Shown here: positions 8,357-17,964 of the stretch, one piece after another
Numbering within the stretch: position 1 is the first letter of the stretch
Layout: each line of letters begins with the position of its first letter
Assembly: GCA_044224515.1 (NCBI GenBank)
Contig: JBGAKH010000006.1
Location: forward strand, 124,001-188,000
Length of the DNA: 64,000 bases
Source of the DNA: JBBATK01 sp044224515
Lineage (GTDB): Bacteria; Bacteroidota; Ignavibacteria; Kapaibacteriales; NICIL-2
Reading direction: 5' to 3'
Notes under the pieces: model-generated
What the model was told of the DNA's origin: nothing
What the model saw: only the letters and a program-made list of their open reading frames with translations
Databases searched by the model: none
Translations under genes and position numbers: made by a program

Positions 8357-10006
8357 ATGAGAGAAATTAGAGCACCGCGTGGAACCACACTTCACTGCAA
8401 AAACTGGCAGATTGAAGCGGCTTACCGAATGATTCAGAACAATCTCGATCCGGACAACGCCGAGCGCCCGCAAGACTTAGTGGTCTATGGTGGATTGGGA
8501 AAAGCAGCGAGAAATTGGGAGTGCTTCGATGCGATTCTAAGTTCATTGCGCGACATGGATGAAGACGAGACCTTGTTGGTGCAGTCCGGTAAACCGGTTG
8601 CAGTCGTTCGCACGCTCGTGGATGCTCCGCGCGTCATTATCGCCAATTCAAATCTTGTTGGGAAGTGGGCTACATGGGAAGAGTTTCGTCGACTAGACGA
8701 GCTAGGCTTGATTATGTACGGACAGATGACGGCAGGTAGCTGGATTTACATTGGAACTCAGGGAATCGTTCAAGGCACGTATGAGACTTTTGCCGAATGT
8801 GGGCGTCAGCATTTTGGTGGTAGCCTTCACGGGCAATTTGTTTTGACAGCCGGATTGGGAGGGATGGGGGGTGCGCAACCTTTAGCCGCGACAATAGCCG
8901 GTGCCGCCGTCCTTTGTATTGAAATGAATGAGTCGCGTATCGATAAGCGTATTCATGATGGGTATTGCCAGCACAAAACGCACTCATTGGATGAAGCACT
9001 TCGCATGATACTTGAAGCGAAAGCCGCTGCGCAACCGCTGTCGGTGGGTCTCGTTGGGAATGCAGCCGAAGTGCTGCCGGAGTTGTTAGGTCGCAATATT
9101 CTGCCTGATGTTGTAACCGACCAGACATCCGCGCATGACCCGCTGAATGGCTACTATCCGGCCGGCCTCAGCATGCAGGACGCTGATACATTGCGTACTG
9201 AAAATCCTGAAGAGTATGTCGCTAAAAGCACAGCCTCGATTGGCGTGCACGTTCAAAGTATGATTGAGTTTCAGAAACGTGGCGCAAAGGTGTTTGACTA
9301 TGGCAACAACATCCGTGGTATCGCACGTGACCAAGCAGGTGTTTCGAACGCCTTCGATTTTCCGGGCTTTGTCCCAGCATACATTCGTCCACAGTTCTGC
9401 GATGGCCGTGGTCCTTTCCGTTGGGTGGCTTTGTCCGGTGATCCGAACGACATCGCAACCACCGACCGAGCGATCATGGACCTGTTTCCTGAGAACAAAG
9501 CGCTCCATCAGTGGATAGAAAATGCTCAACAACATATTGGTTGGCAGGGCTTACCTGCTCGCATCTGCTGGCTTGGCTATGGTGAACGTGCCAAAGCAGG
9601 CAAGTTGTTTAACGACCTGGTAAAGACCGGAAAAGTAAGTGCTCCGATAGTAATAGGACGTGATCACTTGGACTGCGGATCCGTCGCATCGCCATTCCGA
9701 GAAACGGAAGCGATGAAAGATGGTAGTGACGCCATTGCAGACTGGGTGTATTTCAACTTTGCCCTAAACACTCTTGGGGGTGCCACTTGGGTGTCACTTC
9801 ATCACGGAGGGGGTGTTGGTATGGGATTATCGCTGCATGCCGGTATGGTTGTCGTTGCCGATGGCTCCGACGCTGCAGCTGCGCGACTGGATCGCGTTCT
9901 GACCTATGATCCACTTATGGGAATTCTCCGTCATAGTGACGCCGGTTATGAGCAGGCTCAAAACAATGCGCGTCGATTCGGTATCAAAATCCCTATGCTT
10001 CGATGA
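8357..10006 (+). CDS. hutU: Urocanate hydratase
   Basis: Converts urocanate to imidazolone propionate in histidine breakdown, using tightly bound NAD as a catalytic cofactor. The 549-residue length matches the family (about 555). Recognisable blocks are VYGGLGKAARNWECFDAI near the start, AGLGGMGGAQPLA (NAD-binding region), FDYGNNIRGIARDQAG, and LPARICWLGYGERAKAG with the conserved cysteine. The C-terminal block SLHHGGGVGMGLSLHAGMVVVADG also fits. No hutH, hutI or hutG gene is nearby, so the pathway is dispersed. No regulator-binding site could be recognised in the 178 bases upstream. Confidence 0.95.
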   Translation: MREIRAPRGTTLHCKNWQIEAAYRMIQNNLDPDNAERPQDLVVYGGLGKAARNWECFDAILSSLRDMDEDETLLVQSGKPVAVVRTLVDAPRVIIANSNLVGKWATWEEFRRLDELGLIMYGQMTAGSWIYIGTQGIVQGTYETFAECGRQHFGGSLHGQFVLTAGLGGMGGAQPLAATIAGAAVLCIEMNESRIDKRIHDGYCQHKTHSLDEALRMILEAKAAAQPLSVGLVGNAAEVLPELLGRNILPDVVTDQTSAHDPLNGYYPAGLSMQDADTLRTENPEEYVAKSTASIGVHVQSMIEFQKRGAKVFDYGNNIRGIARDQAGVSNAFDFPGFVPAYIRPQFCDGRGPFRWVALSGDPNDIATTDRAIMDLFPENKALHQWIENAQQHIGWQGLPARICWLGYGERAKAGKLFNDLVKTGKVSAPIVIGRDHLDCGSVASPFRETEAMKDGSDAIADWVYFNFALNTLGGATWVSLHHGGGVGMGLSLHAGMVVVADGSDAAAARLDRVLTYDPLMGILRHSDAGYEQAQNNARRFGIKIPMLR

Positions 10007-10275
10007 GATCACAGCTCTACATGTGTACAACGCACAACAATCCGGGCCGCTAGCCGCGTTGACGGCTTGCACCGGCTGACATGCTTCCACTTTTTTGGGT
10101 GATTCGCGTTTAGGATCTGAATCATCTAGTAGTTGGAGATCTGAAACAGGTGCTTGTTTGGTATACGAATCGCCTACTCGTGTTGGAGCAAGGTCAGCAT
10201 ACTTTGCTTTAACACTTCATTGAGATGTGCTTTTCAGCATGTGCGAAGGCCTCAATCCGTGCCTTACTAATAGCT

Positions 10276-10284
10276 TGTGGATAA
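10276..10284 (-). promoter_or_regulatory. Single consensus DnaA box
   Basis: TTATCCACA on the minus strand matches the classical DnaA box exactly. Only one was found, with one weak near-match nearby (10301-10309), so an origin is not demonstrated. DnaA control of gyrB is an alternative reading. Confidence 0.35.
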
Positions 10285-10390
10285 CAAGGCAAAACATACA
10301 CTTTTGGGGAAAACTTTCAAGATTCCATTGCCCGCAAACCCGCATAAAATCTTGTTTTATGGCGTTTTTTCTCGCTATTTTTGTAACTCG

Positions 10391-10411
10391 CATTCATTGC
10401 AGCAATGAATG
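10391..10411. promoter_or_regulatory. 21-bp palindrome in the gyrB leader
   Basis: Arms CATTCATTGC and GCAATGAATG flank a single central A. Such a dyad with no room for a loop looks like a protein-binding operator rather than an RNA hairpin. It lies 230 bases before the gyrB start. Confidence 0.45.
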
Positions 10412-10640
10412 TTGTAGGAGGAATCTCAGACGGTTCGATGAACTTCTAGAAGGGTCCGATCAGTGAGCTTCGCGAGACCATGACAAATGGTCCGAGAATT
10501 CGTTCACAACGGCTTGCATCAGTGCCCGAGTACTATCGTTTTTTTTTGATTGAGGGTACGGCGTGTTTGTTGCCTTTGACGGCTTCAGGCACGTGGTAGA
10601 GTATGTTTTGAAAAATCTACATTTATAGCGTCAGAAAACA

Positions 10641-12641
10641 ATGGCATCAAACAAAGAAGAGCAAGTGAAAACCGGATACTCCGAGGACAGTATCAAGGTA
10701 CTTGAAGGTCTTGAGGCGGTTCGAAAGCGTCCTGCAATGTACATCGGTGATACCGGTGAACGCGGTTTGCATCACTTGATCCAAGAGGTAGTCGACAACT
10801 CGATCGACGAAGCATTGGCAGGATTTTGTAAAAGCATTTGGGTGACGCTGCATGCCGATGGATCCTGCTCGGTTCGCGACGATGGACGTGGAATTCCTAC
10901 CGGGCCCCACCCGCAGAAGAAAATCTCCACCCTCGAAGTTGTCATGTGTACACTGCATGCAGGCGGAAAGTTCGACAAAAACTCCTATAAAGTTTCGGGA
11001 GGATTGCACGGTGTGGGTGTGTCCTGCGTAAATGCGTTGTCGACACGTTGCGAAGCAACGATTCAATGGGATGGCAAAATCTACCGCCAAGATTACGAGC
11101 GAGGTATACCCACGGCTCCGGTGTACACTACCGGCAAAACAACATCGCGTGGAACGGAAATTCGCTTTTACCCGGATGCAACGATTTTCAGCACGGTGAA
11201 TTTCAAGTTCGAGCGTGTATCGGAGCGTCTTCGAGAGTTAGCTTTCTTGAATCCTGAAGTAACCATTGAGCTCTCTGACGAGCGAGACGGACAGAAGGAA
11301 GTTTTTGCATATCGCGGCGGATTGGTTGACTTTGTGCGCTATGTAGATAGTGCCGTAACTGCCATCATCAAACCGGTCATGATAAGTGGTCGTGCCACCG
11401 GAGACAGCGGTACGGAAACTGTGGTGGACATTTGCTTCGAGTATAACGACACCTACACGGACCGTATCAGTTCGTATGTGAACAACATCAATACTATAGA
11501 GGGTGGAACACACGTTTCAGGATTTCGTTCGGCCTTGACGCGTACGCTGAATACCTATGCCGCTGCAAACAAGATGGACAAAGTCTCCCTGACGGGCGAC
11601 GACTTCAAAGAGGGCATTACAGCAATCATTTCCGTGAAAGTTGCCGAGCCGCAGTTTGAGGGACAAACAAAAACCAAACTTGGTAACAGTGAGACGGAAG
11701 GTATCGTAAGAGCTATCATGAACGAGCAGCTCTCTCAACATCTCGACGCCCATCCTTCAGTTGCCAAACGAATTCTTGAGAAAGCGGTACTGGCTGCTGA
11801 AGCTCGTATGGCTGCAAAGAAATCGCGCGAACTTGTTCGGCGTAAGAATGCACTGGAATCATCGATGCTTCCCGGTAAGCTCGCGGATTGCTCTCTGAGT
11901 ACACCTGAAGATTGTGAAATCTTTATTGTAGAGGGTGATTCTGCAGGTGGTTCTGCGAAGCAAGGACGTGACCGTAGGTTTCAAGCTATTCTTCCGCTCA
12001 AAGGTAAGCCACTCAACGTGCACAAAGCACGTTTGAACAAGATTCTTGAGAACGAGGAAATTCGCATCATTCTGACGGCAATCGGCGTTGGATTTGGCGA
12101 TGATTTTGATGCCACCAAAGCTCGATACGGTAAGATCATCATCATGGCGGATGCGGATGTTGACGGATCGCACATTCGTACCTTGTTGATGACACTGTTC
12201 TTCAACTATATGCGTGAACTCATTACGCTCGGCAAAGTCTTCATTGCGCAGCCTCCCTTGTACAAACTGAAGAAGGGCAAGCAAGAGTACTATGCATTCA
12301 ATGATGCAGAGCGTGATGAAGTAATCGCTCGCATTCGTAAAGAAAAAGCAGAAAAGGCGAAAGCCAAGGCAAAGGATCAAAACGAGGAAGTAGAAGCCGT
12401 AGAAGAAGGCGCTACTGCCGACGGCATCATTATCTCCCGATTTAAAGGTCTTGGAGAGATGAACCCGGAGCAGTTGTGGTCAACGACCATGAACCCTGAG
12501 ACCAGAACTTTGTTGCAGGTAACGATTGAAAATGCCGCCGAGGCAGCTCTCCTGTTCGACACCTTGATGGGTGACAAAGTCGAGCCGCGTCGTGAGTTTA
12601 TCGAACGCAACGCCCAGTATGTAAAGAATCTGGATGTGTAG
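10641..12641 (+). CDS. gyrB: DNA gyrase subunit B
   Basis: ATPase subunit of gyrase, which introduces negative supercoils. The 666-residue protein has the GHKL ATPase motifs VVDNSIDEALAGF (about residue 50), DDGRGIPTGPH and GGLHGVGVSCVNALS. The TOPRIM block EIFIVEGDSAGGSAKQGRDR is near 425-445, with PLKGKPLNV and the metal-binding MADADVDGSHIRTLL near 501. The C-terminus ends in the usual GLGEMNPEQLWSTTMNPE region. Between residues about 563 and 593 there is an extra Lys/Ala/Glu-rich segment (KEKAEKAKAKAKDQNEE onward) that most GyrB lack. It lies at the position of variable insertions before the final RFKGLGEMNP motif. A bidirectional terminator follows. Confidence 0.97.
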   Translation: MASNKEEQVKTGYSEDSIKVLEGLEAVRKRPAMYIGDTGERGLHHLIQEVVDNSIDEALAGFCKSIWVTLHADGSCSVRDDGRGIPTGPHPQKKISTLEVVMCTLHAGGKFDKNSYKVSGGLHGVGVSCVNALSTRCEATIQWDGKIYRQDYERGIPTAPVYTTGKTTSRGTEIRFYPDATIFSTVNFKFERVSERLRELAFLNPEVTIELSDERDGQKEVFAYRGGLVDFVRYVDSAVTAIIKPVMISGRATGDSGTETVVDICFEYNDTYTDRISSYVNNINTIEGGTHVSGFRSALTRTLNTYAAANKMDKVSLTGDDFKEGITAIISVKVAEPQFEGQTKTKLGNSETEGIVRAIMNEQLSQHLDAHPSVAKRILEKAVLAAEARMAAKKSRELVRRKNALESSMLPGKLADCSLSTPEDCEIFIVEGDSAGGSAKQGRDRRFQAILPLKGKPLNVHKARLNKILENEEIRIILTAIGVGFGDDFDATKARYGKIIIMADADVDGSHIRTLLMTLFFNYMRELITLGKVFIAQPPLYKLKKGKQEYYAFNDAERDEVIARIRKEKAEKAKAKAKDQNEEVEAVEEGATADGIIISRFKGLGEMNPEQLWSTTMNPETRTLLQVTIENAAEAALLFDTLMGDKVEPRREFIERNAQYVKNLDV

Positions 12642-12729
12642 TCCTTCGTGACCCGACGTGTGAGGGTTGCGATGTGCGAGACTCGTTGCTTGTAAAAGGG
12701 CTTTACGCACCTATAAGACTGCCATAAAA

Positions 12730-12760
12730 CAACAAACGCGACTGAAGGTCGCGTTTGTTG
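12730..12760. terminator. Terminator hairpin between convergent gyrB and clpB
   Basis: Perfect 13-bp stem, CAACAAACGCGAC pairing with GTCGCGTTTGTTG around a TGAAG loop, 88 bases after the gyrB stop. The 3' arm is itself T-rich, and the element can serve both converging genes. Confidence 0.7.
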
Positions 12761-12869
12761 TATATGAACAATGGTGTTGTAGTCGAAGTAAGCTAAAGTC
12801 AGCTCCCACTATTACACTCGAGCAATGTCGCTCATTCCGAAGGGCATACACTATAATCAAACAACTCGG

Positions 12870-14183
12870 TTAGGCATCAGTGTGCAGCTCACGTAGCAAT
12901 GCTTCACGCTCAATCTCTAGTTGACGAATTTTGCGTTCAACAGAATCAAGCTCTTCCGGCAGCGAATCAATTTCGATGCGAAGTTTGGACGCTGCCTCAT
13001 CCACCAGATCAATGGCTTTGTCCGGTAGAAAACGATCCGAGATATAACGGTGGGAGAGTTGAGCGGCTGCGACGATCGCGCTATCGGTGATTCGAACGCC
13101 ATGGTGAACTTCATAGCGCTCCTTCAAACCACGAAGAATTGAGATGGTGTCTTCAACGGAAGGTTCTGCGACATAGACCTTCTGGAAGCGACGTTCCAGA
13201 GCTGCATCTTTTTCAATGTGCTTTTGGTATTCATCCAAGGTTGTTGCTCCTATGCATCGTAGCTCGCCACGGGCGAGAGCCGGCTTGAGGATGTTTGCGG
13301 CGTCCATACTACCCTGAGTGGCACCGGCGCCGATGAGTGTGTGAAGCTCATCGATAAACAGGATGATCTCACCCGATGCTTCGGATACTTCTTTGACCAC
13401 CGCTTTGAGACGTTCCTCAAACTGTCCGCGAAACTGAGTTCCTGCAACCAAAGCGCCCATGTCCAACGCCACAACTGTAGTGTTGCGAAGACTCTCGGGT
13501 ACATCGCCACTCACAATTCGCTGTGCGATGCCTTCAACGATTGCTGTTTTACCAACACCCGGTTCACCGATAAGAACGGGATTGTTTTTGGTGCGACGAG
13601 ACAGAACTTGAAGGACGCGACGAATCTCATCTTCCCGACCAATGACCGGATCGATCTTACCCTTTCGAACGGCGTCGTTCAAAACGCGACCATAGCGTTG
13701 CAATGCCTGGTACTTGTCTTCAGGATTTTGGTCCGTCACGCGAGAGTTCTTGCGGAAGTCTTGGAGCACTCGAAGGATGGTATCGCGAGATACACCTTGG
13801 TCGCGCAATAATTCTTGCGCCGACGATTTTTGCTCCGACAGTGAGATAAGCAAGTGTTCGACACTCACGTACTCGTCTTTCAACGCGTTTGCTTCCTTGA
13901 AGCCTTGGTCCAGCACCGCGCTCATGCCTGTAGACACATACGAACCACTCTGTGCACCACCAACTTTGGGAAGTTTCTCGAGTTCGTCGTTAATCTTGAT
14001 CTTGGTGTAGTTGAGGTTTACGCCTATTGTTTGCAAAATGCCGGGCACTATGCCCTGGGCGTCTTGAGTCAAAGCCGCCAACAAGTGAATTGGTTCTATG
14101 GCCTGATTGTTGTATGCCGACGCTATTTCTTGAGAGCGCTGAAACGCTTCCTGAGACTTCAGTGTAAGTTTCTGTAGGTTCAT
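12870..14183 (-). CDS. clpB: ClpB N-terminal half (split or truncated disaggregase)
   Basis: ClpB/Hsp104 threads aggregated proteins through a hexamer, working with DnaK. This 437-residue product has the Clp N-domain (1-145) and the first AAA+ module: Walker A GEPGVGKT at 206-213, Walker B ILFIDE at 274-279, and arginine finger ALERRF near 328-333. It reaches only the first turn of the coiled-coil middle domain (ERKIRQLEIEREALLREL) before a stop. The second AAA+ module, needed for full activity in normal ClpB of about 860 residues, is absent. The 228 bases after the stop cannot encode it. I recall separately encoded ClpB halves of about 440 residues in Chlorobaculum, so this may be a lineage trait rather than damage. 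Confidence 0.9.
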   Translation of the reverse strand: MNLQKLTLKSQEAFQRSQEIASAYNNQAIEPIHLLAALTQDAQGIVPGILQTIGVNLNYTKIKINDELEKLPKVGGAQSGSYVSTGMSAVLDQGFKEANALKDEYVSVEHLLISLSEQKSSAQELLRDQGVSRDTILRVLQDFRKNSRVTDQNPEDKYQALQRYGRVLNDAVRKGKIDPVIGREDEIRRVLQVLSRRTKNNPVLIGEPGVGKTAIVEGIAQRIVSGDVPESLRNTTVVALDMGALVAGTQFRGQFEERLKAVVKEVSEASGEIILFIDELHTLIGAGATQGSMDAANILKPALARGELRCIGATTLDEYQKHIEKDAALERRFQKVYVAEPSVEDTISILRGLKERYEVHHGVRITDSAIVAAAQLSHRYISDRFLPDKAIDLVDEAASKLRIEIDSLPEELDSVERKIRQLEIEREALLRELHTDA

Positions 14184-14252
14184 ACGTATATCCTGTTTTT
14201 ATTAGGTGTACAGACGAACACGCGCGGCTTTCATTGGAGTTCTGAAGGCGCC

Positions 14253-16208
14253 TTACTCGCGAACACGAATACGAATATTTCGATTTAGGAAACGTCCTTC
14301 GGGTCTAGACTCATCGAACTTTTCGGTTGATACAGAGCTTTCCAACTGAAATTTAGAAGCTGAGATGCTTTTAATGAAGTTTTCGGTTGAGCTTGCACGA
14401 CGTTCAGACAATTGACGATTGCTAGCCTCGTCGCCCAGCGCATCAGCACTTCCGATGATTTGAATAGTCGAGCCTTCCGGTAATGCACTGACCAGCTGAC
14501 GTAGCAACTCTTTATTGGCTTGTGAAAACTCCGATGAATTGTAGTCGAAGCGTAAGATGGCATCGAAAGATTTTAGGTTCAGTACGATACGTTCACGTCG
14601 CAATGCAGCAAGGTCGATTGTTCGTTCGTCACGCGAGTTCAAAAAGGGAGGAGCATGAGCACTTATCTCGAAAGTGTAATTCCCCTGATCACTGTTTAAG
14701 CGTTGACTGAGATCAACGCTACGGGATTGTGATTCCGTCAATAAGTAGTCTTTGAAAGCCGGGCTTTGCACGCGTATCTCGCCGGATTCAAAGAAGTGCG
14801 CCTCGACATTGACTTGAGCTGTACCAAGGAGTTGCACATATTGTTGACGCGAAACATACTCCTGGAGGGGGGCATTGGTCAGAAGGATGTCAACACGACG
14901 ATTTTCTTCTCGTCCCTGTGCGTAATCGCTATTTGAGGCAATGCGCGGAAGTACTGTTGCGCGCGTGCTAATCCTATCTGCTTCAACTCCACAGGCAATA
15001 AGTGCACTCTGCACATTGTCCGCTCGTTGCTTGGCGAGTGTCAGTGCGCCACTCTCATCGGATCCGGATGTTGCACCCTCAAGCACGATAGTTGCCTTTG
15101 GATTGTTCTTCATGATATTGGCAACTGAGAAGAGGATCGCACGGTGGTACTCAAGGGCGTCATCAGTTTCGATAAGATCAGGGCGCTTCTGAATATAACG
15201 AGGCGGAATGACGGCATTGTTCTGATCGAAGAATACCGCGTTCACGAGTGAAGTTGTTGCACGCAATTCGTTTCCGGTTTGCAGATAGGCATTGAGCTCT
15301 TCAATCTTAGCTTGGAGAATAGGCAAGGGCTTTGGAGACTCGATGTTCTTCACAATAGGCGGAACAGAGTCTTTTTTAGGTGTAGGAGGCGGTGCCGGTA
15401 CAGGCGGCACGGGTATCTCCGGACTACTTTGCAGTGAAAAACGAAAGCCTATGTCAGCACGAATTGCAAAGGCTTTCCAAGGTGCAGAATTGACGATGTC
15501 GCTGAACAGGGTCTCCGCACTGAGCTGTTGCGTGAAAAACGAACTCTTCCCAACAGGTAACAAATTCTCAACGCTCAACGACACGCCCATGAGCATGGAG
15601 TTGACGGTAGAGATGTCGTGCTCACCGTTGCTCAGTGAAACGGTCTGCTGGTTATTAGAAGTGTAGACGACGTTTTCAGGAGATACGATGCGTTGCTGTT
15701 GATTGAATCGTGCGTTCATATTGAACGCAGCGATGAATCCAAGGCCGAGACGTTGTTGTGCTTTGCCAAGGTGGGACACATGGTATCGTAGTTCAGGCAT
15801 GATGTCGACATACTGCAAAGTCGAGACGATGGAATTTTCAAAAACAACATTCACCACCCCTCCGGGCTTCGTAACATCCGCCGAGGGTAGCGTTGTATTG
15901 TCAGAGAAAAGGTCTACGCTTCTATCCGTATAGCGAAAACCCAAGCCCAAATACAATGAAGAGGAAAGTGGTGTCTCCAAACTCAATGAAAACTGAGGTT
16001 TCGTGCTACTCCCGTGATCAAAGAGACCACAGTCGGCAACACCCTCAAAACTCGTGATGGTGGCACTGTGAGAAGTGTATCCTAAACCGACTCGCGGGTG
16101 AATGGCAAGCCATTCACGTTCAACCAGAGGCTGCGCCTCGAGAGCTAAGCCGAGATCAAAAAGGAAGAAAGAGAAGACGGATAGAAAAAATGCAAGGCGC
16201 ATGTTCAT
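14253..16208 (-). CDS. Outer-membrane barrel with two OmpA-like domains (paralogue 1)
   Basis: A 651-residue exported protein: signal peptide (residues 3-26), and a beta-rich region to about 262 with alternating hydrophobic strands suggestive of a membrane barrel. A Pro-rich linker (PVPPVPAPPPTPKK) follows. The first OmpA-like module is near 350-450, with LAKQRADNVQSAL and GREENRRVDILLT. Then come a beta domain and a C-terminal OmpA module with LRFDYNSSEF, IIGSADALGDEASNRQLSERRA and LNRNIRIRVRE. The OmpA modules probably bind peptidoglycan. A paralogue of the same architecture lies at 22.4 kb. The start region has no strong ribosome site. Divergent from the FAD oxidase gene. Confidence 0.82.
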   Translation of the reverse strand: MNMRLAFFLSVFSFFLFDLGLALEAQPLVEREWLAIHPRVGLGYTSHSATITSFEGVADCGLFDHGSSTKPQFSLSLETPLSSSLYLGLGFRYTDRSVDLFSDNTTLPSADVTKPGGVVNVVFENSIVSTLQYVDIMPELRYHVSHLGKAQQRLGLGFIAAFNMNARFNQQQRIVSPENVVYTSNNQQTVSLSNGEHDISTVNSMLMGVSLSVENLLPVGKSSFFTQQLSAETLFSDIVNSAPWKAFAIRADIGFRFSLQSSPEIPVPPVPAPPPTPKKDSVPPIVKNIESPKPLPILQAKIEELNAYLQTGNELRATTSLVNAVFFDQNNAVIPPRYIQKRPDLIETDDALEYHRAILFSVANIMKNNPKATIVLEGATSGSDESGALTLAKQRADNVQSALIACGVEADRISTRATVLPRIASNSDYAQGREENRRVDILLTNAPLQEYVSRQQYVQLLGTAQVNVEAHFFESGEIRVQSPAFKDYLLTESQSRSVDLSQRLNSDQGNYTFEISAHAPPFLNSRDERTIDLAALRRERIVLNLKSFDAILRFDYNSSEFSQANKELLRQLVSALPEGSTIQIIGSADALGDEASNRQLSERRASSTENFIKSISASKFQLESSVSTEKFDESRPEGRFLNRNIRIRVRE

Positions 16209-16356
16209 AACAACTAATCCCTGTTGACTAATTTGTCTACAAATATCGGGTTTCCGGTCTATATGGATCTGTTATAGTTCATTGCTAGGAACGGCGAGTA
16301 CGACAGATTGACCTACAGAGTTGTTGCAGACTGTTCGTGTGCAGTCAACGGACAAC

Positions 16357-17856
16357 ATGAAACCTTCAACTCATCACTTAGTGGATTTCATTTCGTATAG
16401 ACGAACCATGAAAGCAATAGTAGACCCCCAATTCTTTGCCAGTTATTGCACAGACGCGTCAAACCTTCAAGGCAAGCCCGATCAAATCCTCGTGCCGGAG
16501 TCGGTCGATGAGCTCTGCAAGGTGCTAAGGACGCACCATGAGAACTCCCGCCCTGTTGGTGTTAGTGGAAATGGGACAGGCCTTGTGGGCGGCAGAGTTG
16601 TATCGTCAGGAACACTGATCTCTATGGAGAACTTTCGAGACTGTGAAGTAAAGCCGGCGGAAGGAAGGGCACGTGTACAAAGCGGCTTAAGTATGCGCGA
16701 GTTTCAAGCTGCAGTATCGAGCGAGGGAGCTTTGTATCCTCCTGATCCGACCGAATGGTCTGCGGCTATGGGTGGCACGTTTGCGACCAATGCATCAGGT
16801 GCTCGGACCTTCAAGTATGGACCTACAAGGTCGTGGGTGCAAGCGATTCATGTAGTCCTAGCGGACGGCGAGGAGCTTCGCCTACATCGCGGTCAATGTC
16901 GTGCGCAGAACTACGAGCTCGTACTGAAGAGTCTCAGCGGCAAGGAATATGCGATACGTCTTCCTAACTACCGCCTGCCTGCCACATCGAAGCACGCAGC
17001 CGGATACTATACTGCGGCGGATTTAGATGCGGTCGACCTCTTCATTGGGTCTGAAGGCACACTGGGAGTTATTGTTGAAGCTGAAGTAAAGATCATTGAG
17101 GCACCGGAGCATGTTCTGGGTATGATCGTGTTTTTTGATTCCGTGGAAAACCTACTACAAGCGGTAGAGTACCTGCGCTCGCAGAAGAATGCGGACGAAA
17201 TCGTGAGTCCTCGGCTGGTCGAGTTTTTTGACCGACACGCACTGAATTTCATCTCAGAAGCCTATCCAACGATTCCAAGCGAGGCAAAAGCAGCATTGTG
17301 GATTGAACAGGAGTACACTACAGCCATCGAAGATCAGGTCTTCGAGCGTTGGACCGGTCTTGTTGATAGCTGGACCTCATTGTCCGCCGAATGTTGGTTT
17401 GCCTATGACGAGAGACGACATGCGGAACTCCGGGCTTTCAGACATGCACTTCCGAGTGCTGTTTATGAAAAGATCAGCGCTAACAAGCAGTCCAAGATTG
17501 GTACCGACATCGCTGTGCCTGAGGCAAACTTTCGGACATTTTTCAATTTTTATCAGGAACTCTTTGCTCGCCACGGGGTCGACTATGTCCTTTTCGGACA
17601 CATTGGAAACTGTCACTTGCACGCTAATATCTTCTCGAACGCGCGCATTGACTATGCTACTTCGCTGCGGATCTACGACGAGTGTATTGCGGAGGGATTG
17701 CGTCTGGGTGGTACGGTGTCAGCCGAACACGGCATAGGAAAGCTTAAGAAGCCATACCTGTTACAGATGTGGGGAGAAGAGGCTATCGAGCAAATGAGAG
17801 CAGTCAAACGCGCTTTGGATCCAAGAGCTATCCTGAGTGCCGGGAACATGATCTAG
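16357..17856 (+). CDS. FAD-linked oxidase (D-lactate/glycolate dehydrogenase type)
   Basis: Flavoprotein that oxidises a 2-hydroxy acid; D-lactate is the commonest substrate in relatives. About 499 residues. The N-terminal PCMH-type FAD domain shows PESVDELCKVLRTHHENSRP, GNGTGLVGGRVV, DPTEWSAAMGGTFATNASGA and FIGSEGTLGVI. The C-terminal cap has HIGNCHLHANIF and AEHGIGKLKKPYL, typical of the GlcD/VAO group. ATG codons at 16357 and 16408 are both possible starts; an upstream TTG at 16321 adds 12 poorly conserved residues. There is no 4Fe-4S domain or partner glcE/glcF gene nearby, so it is a stand-alone enzyme. Confidence 0.82.
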   Translation: MKPSTHHLVDFISYRRTMKAIVDPQFFASYCTDASNLQGKPDQILVPESVDELCKVLRTHHENSRPVGVSGNGTGLVGGRVVSSGTLISMENFRDCEVKPAEGRARVQSGLSMREFQAAVSSEGALYPPDPTEWSAAMGGTFATNASGARTFKYGPTRSWVQAIHVVLADGEELRLHRGQCRAQNYELVLKSLSGKEYAIRLPNYRLPATSKHAAGYYTAADLDAVDLFIGSEGTLGVIVEAEVKIIEAPEHVLGMIVFFDSVENLLQAVEYLRSQKNADEIVSPRLVEFFDRHALNFISEAYPTIPSEAKAALWIEQEYTTAIEDQVFERWTGLVDSWTSLSAECWFAYDERRHAELRAFRHALPSAVYEKISANKQSKIGTDIAVPEANFRTFFNFYQELFARHGVDYVLFGHIGNCHLHANIFSNARIDYATSLRIYDECIAEGLRLGGTVSAEHGIGKLKKPYLLQMWGEEAIEQMRAVKRALDPRAILSAGNMI

Positions 17857-17890
17857 GCGCAGGCAGCGAAGCTGCATGGTTACAAAAGAA

Positions 17891-17922
17891 AAACTCCTGC
17901 GACAAGATCGAAGCAGGAGTTT
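17891..17922 (-). terminator. Terminator after the first LuxR-type regulator
   Basis: Read on the minus strand, AAACTCCTGC and GCAGGAGTTT form a 10-bp stem with a 12-base loop, followed by a T-rich tract (TTTTTCTTTT counting stem bases). It may also stop the converging FAD oxidase transcript. Confidence 0.8.
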
Positions 17923-17964
17923 GCGATACTGTGACGAGCTTGTTCGCCACCGGTTTGATTTTTT

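Larger units (their letters stand above)
10007..10640. other. 634-base intergenic region upstream of gyrB
   Basis: No convincing gene. It holds one perfect DnaA-box consensus on the minus strand (10276-10284), a 21-bp odd-centred palindrome (10391-10411), an AGGAGG run at 10416-10421, CCAT/ATGG and repeated GGTCCGA elements at 10452-10494, and a run of eight T at 10540. A small open frame at 10227-10466 has no coding character. The length is unusual for this dense window. Confidence 0.6.

Noticed and set aside
10227..10466. 79-residue plus-strand frame upstream of gyrB
   Set aside because: No ribosome site at its start, Cys-rich random-looking composition, and it spans the DnaA box and palindrome.
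10576..10607. TTGACG and TATGTT as the gyrB promoter
   Set aside because: The 20-base spacing is too long for a confident sigma-70 call.
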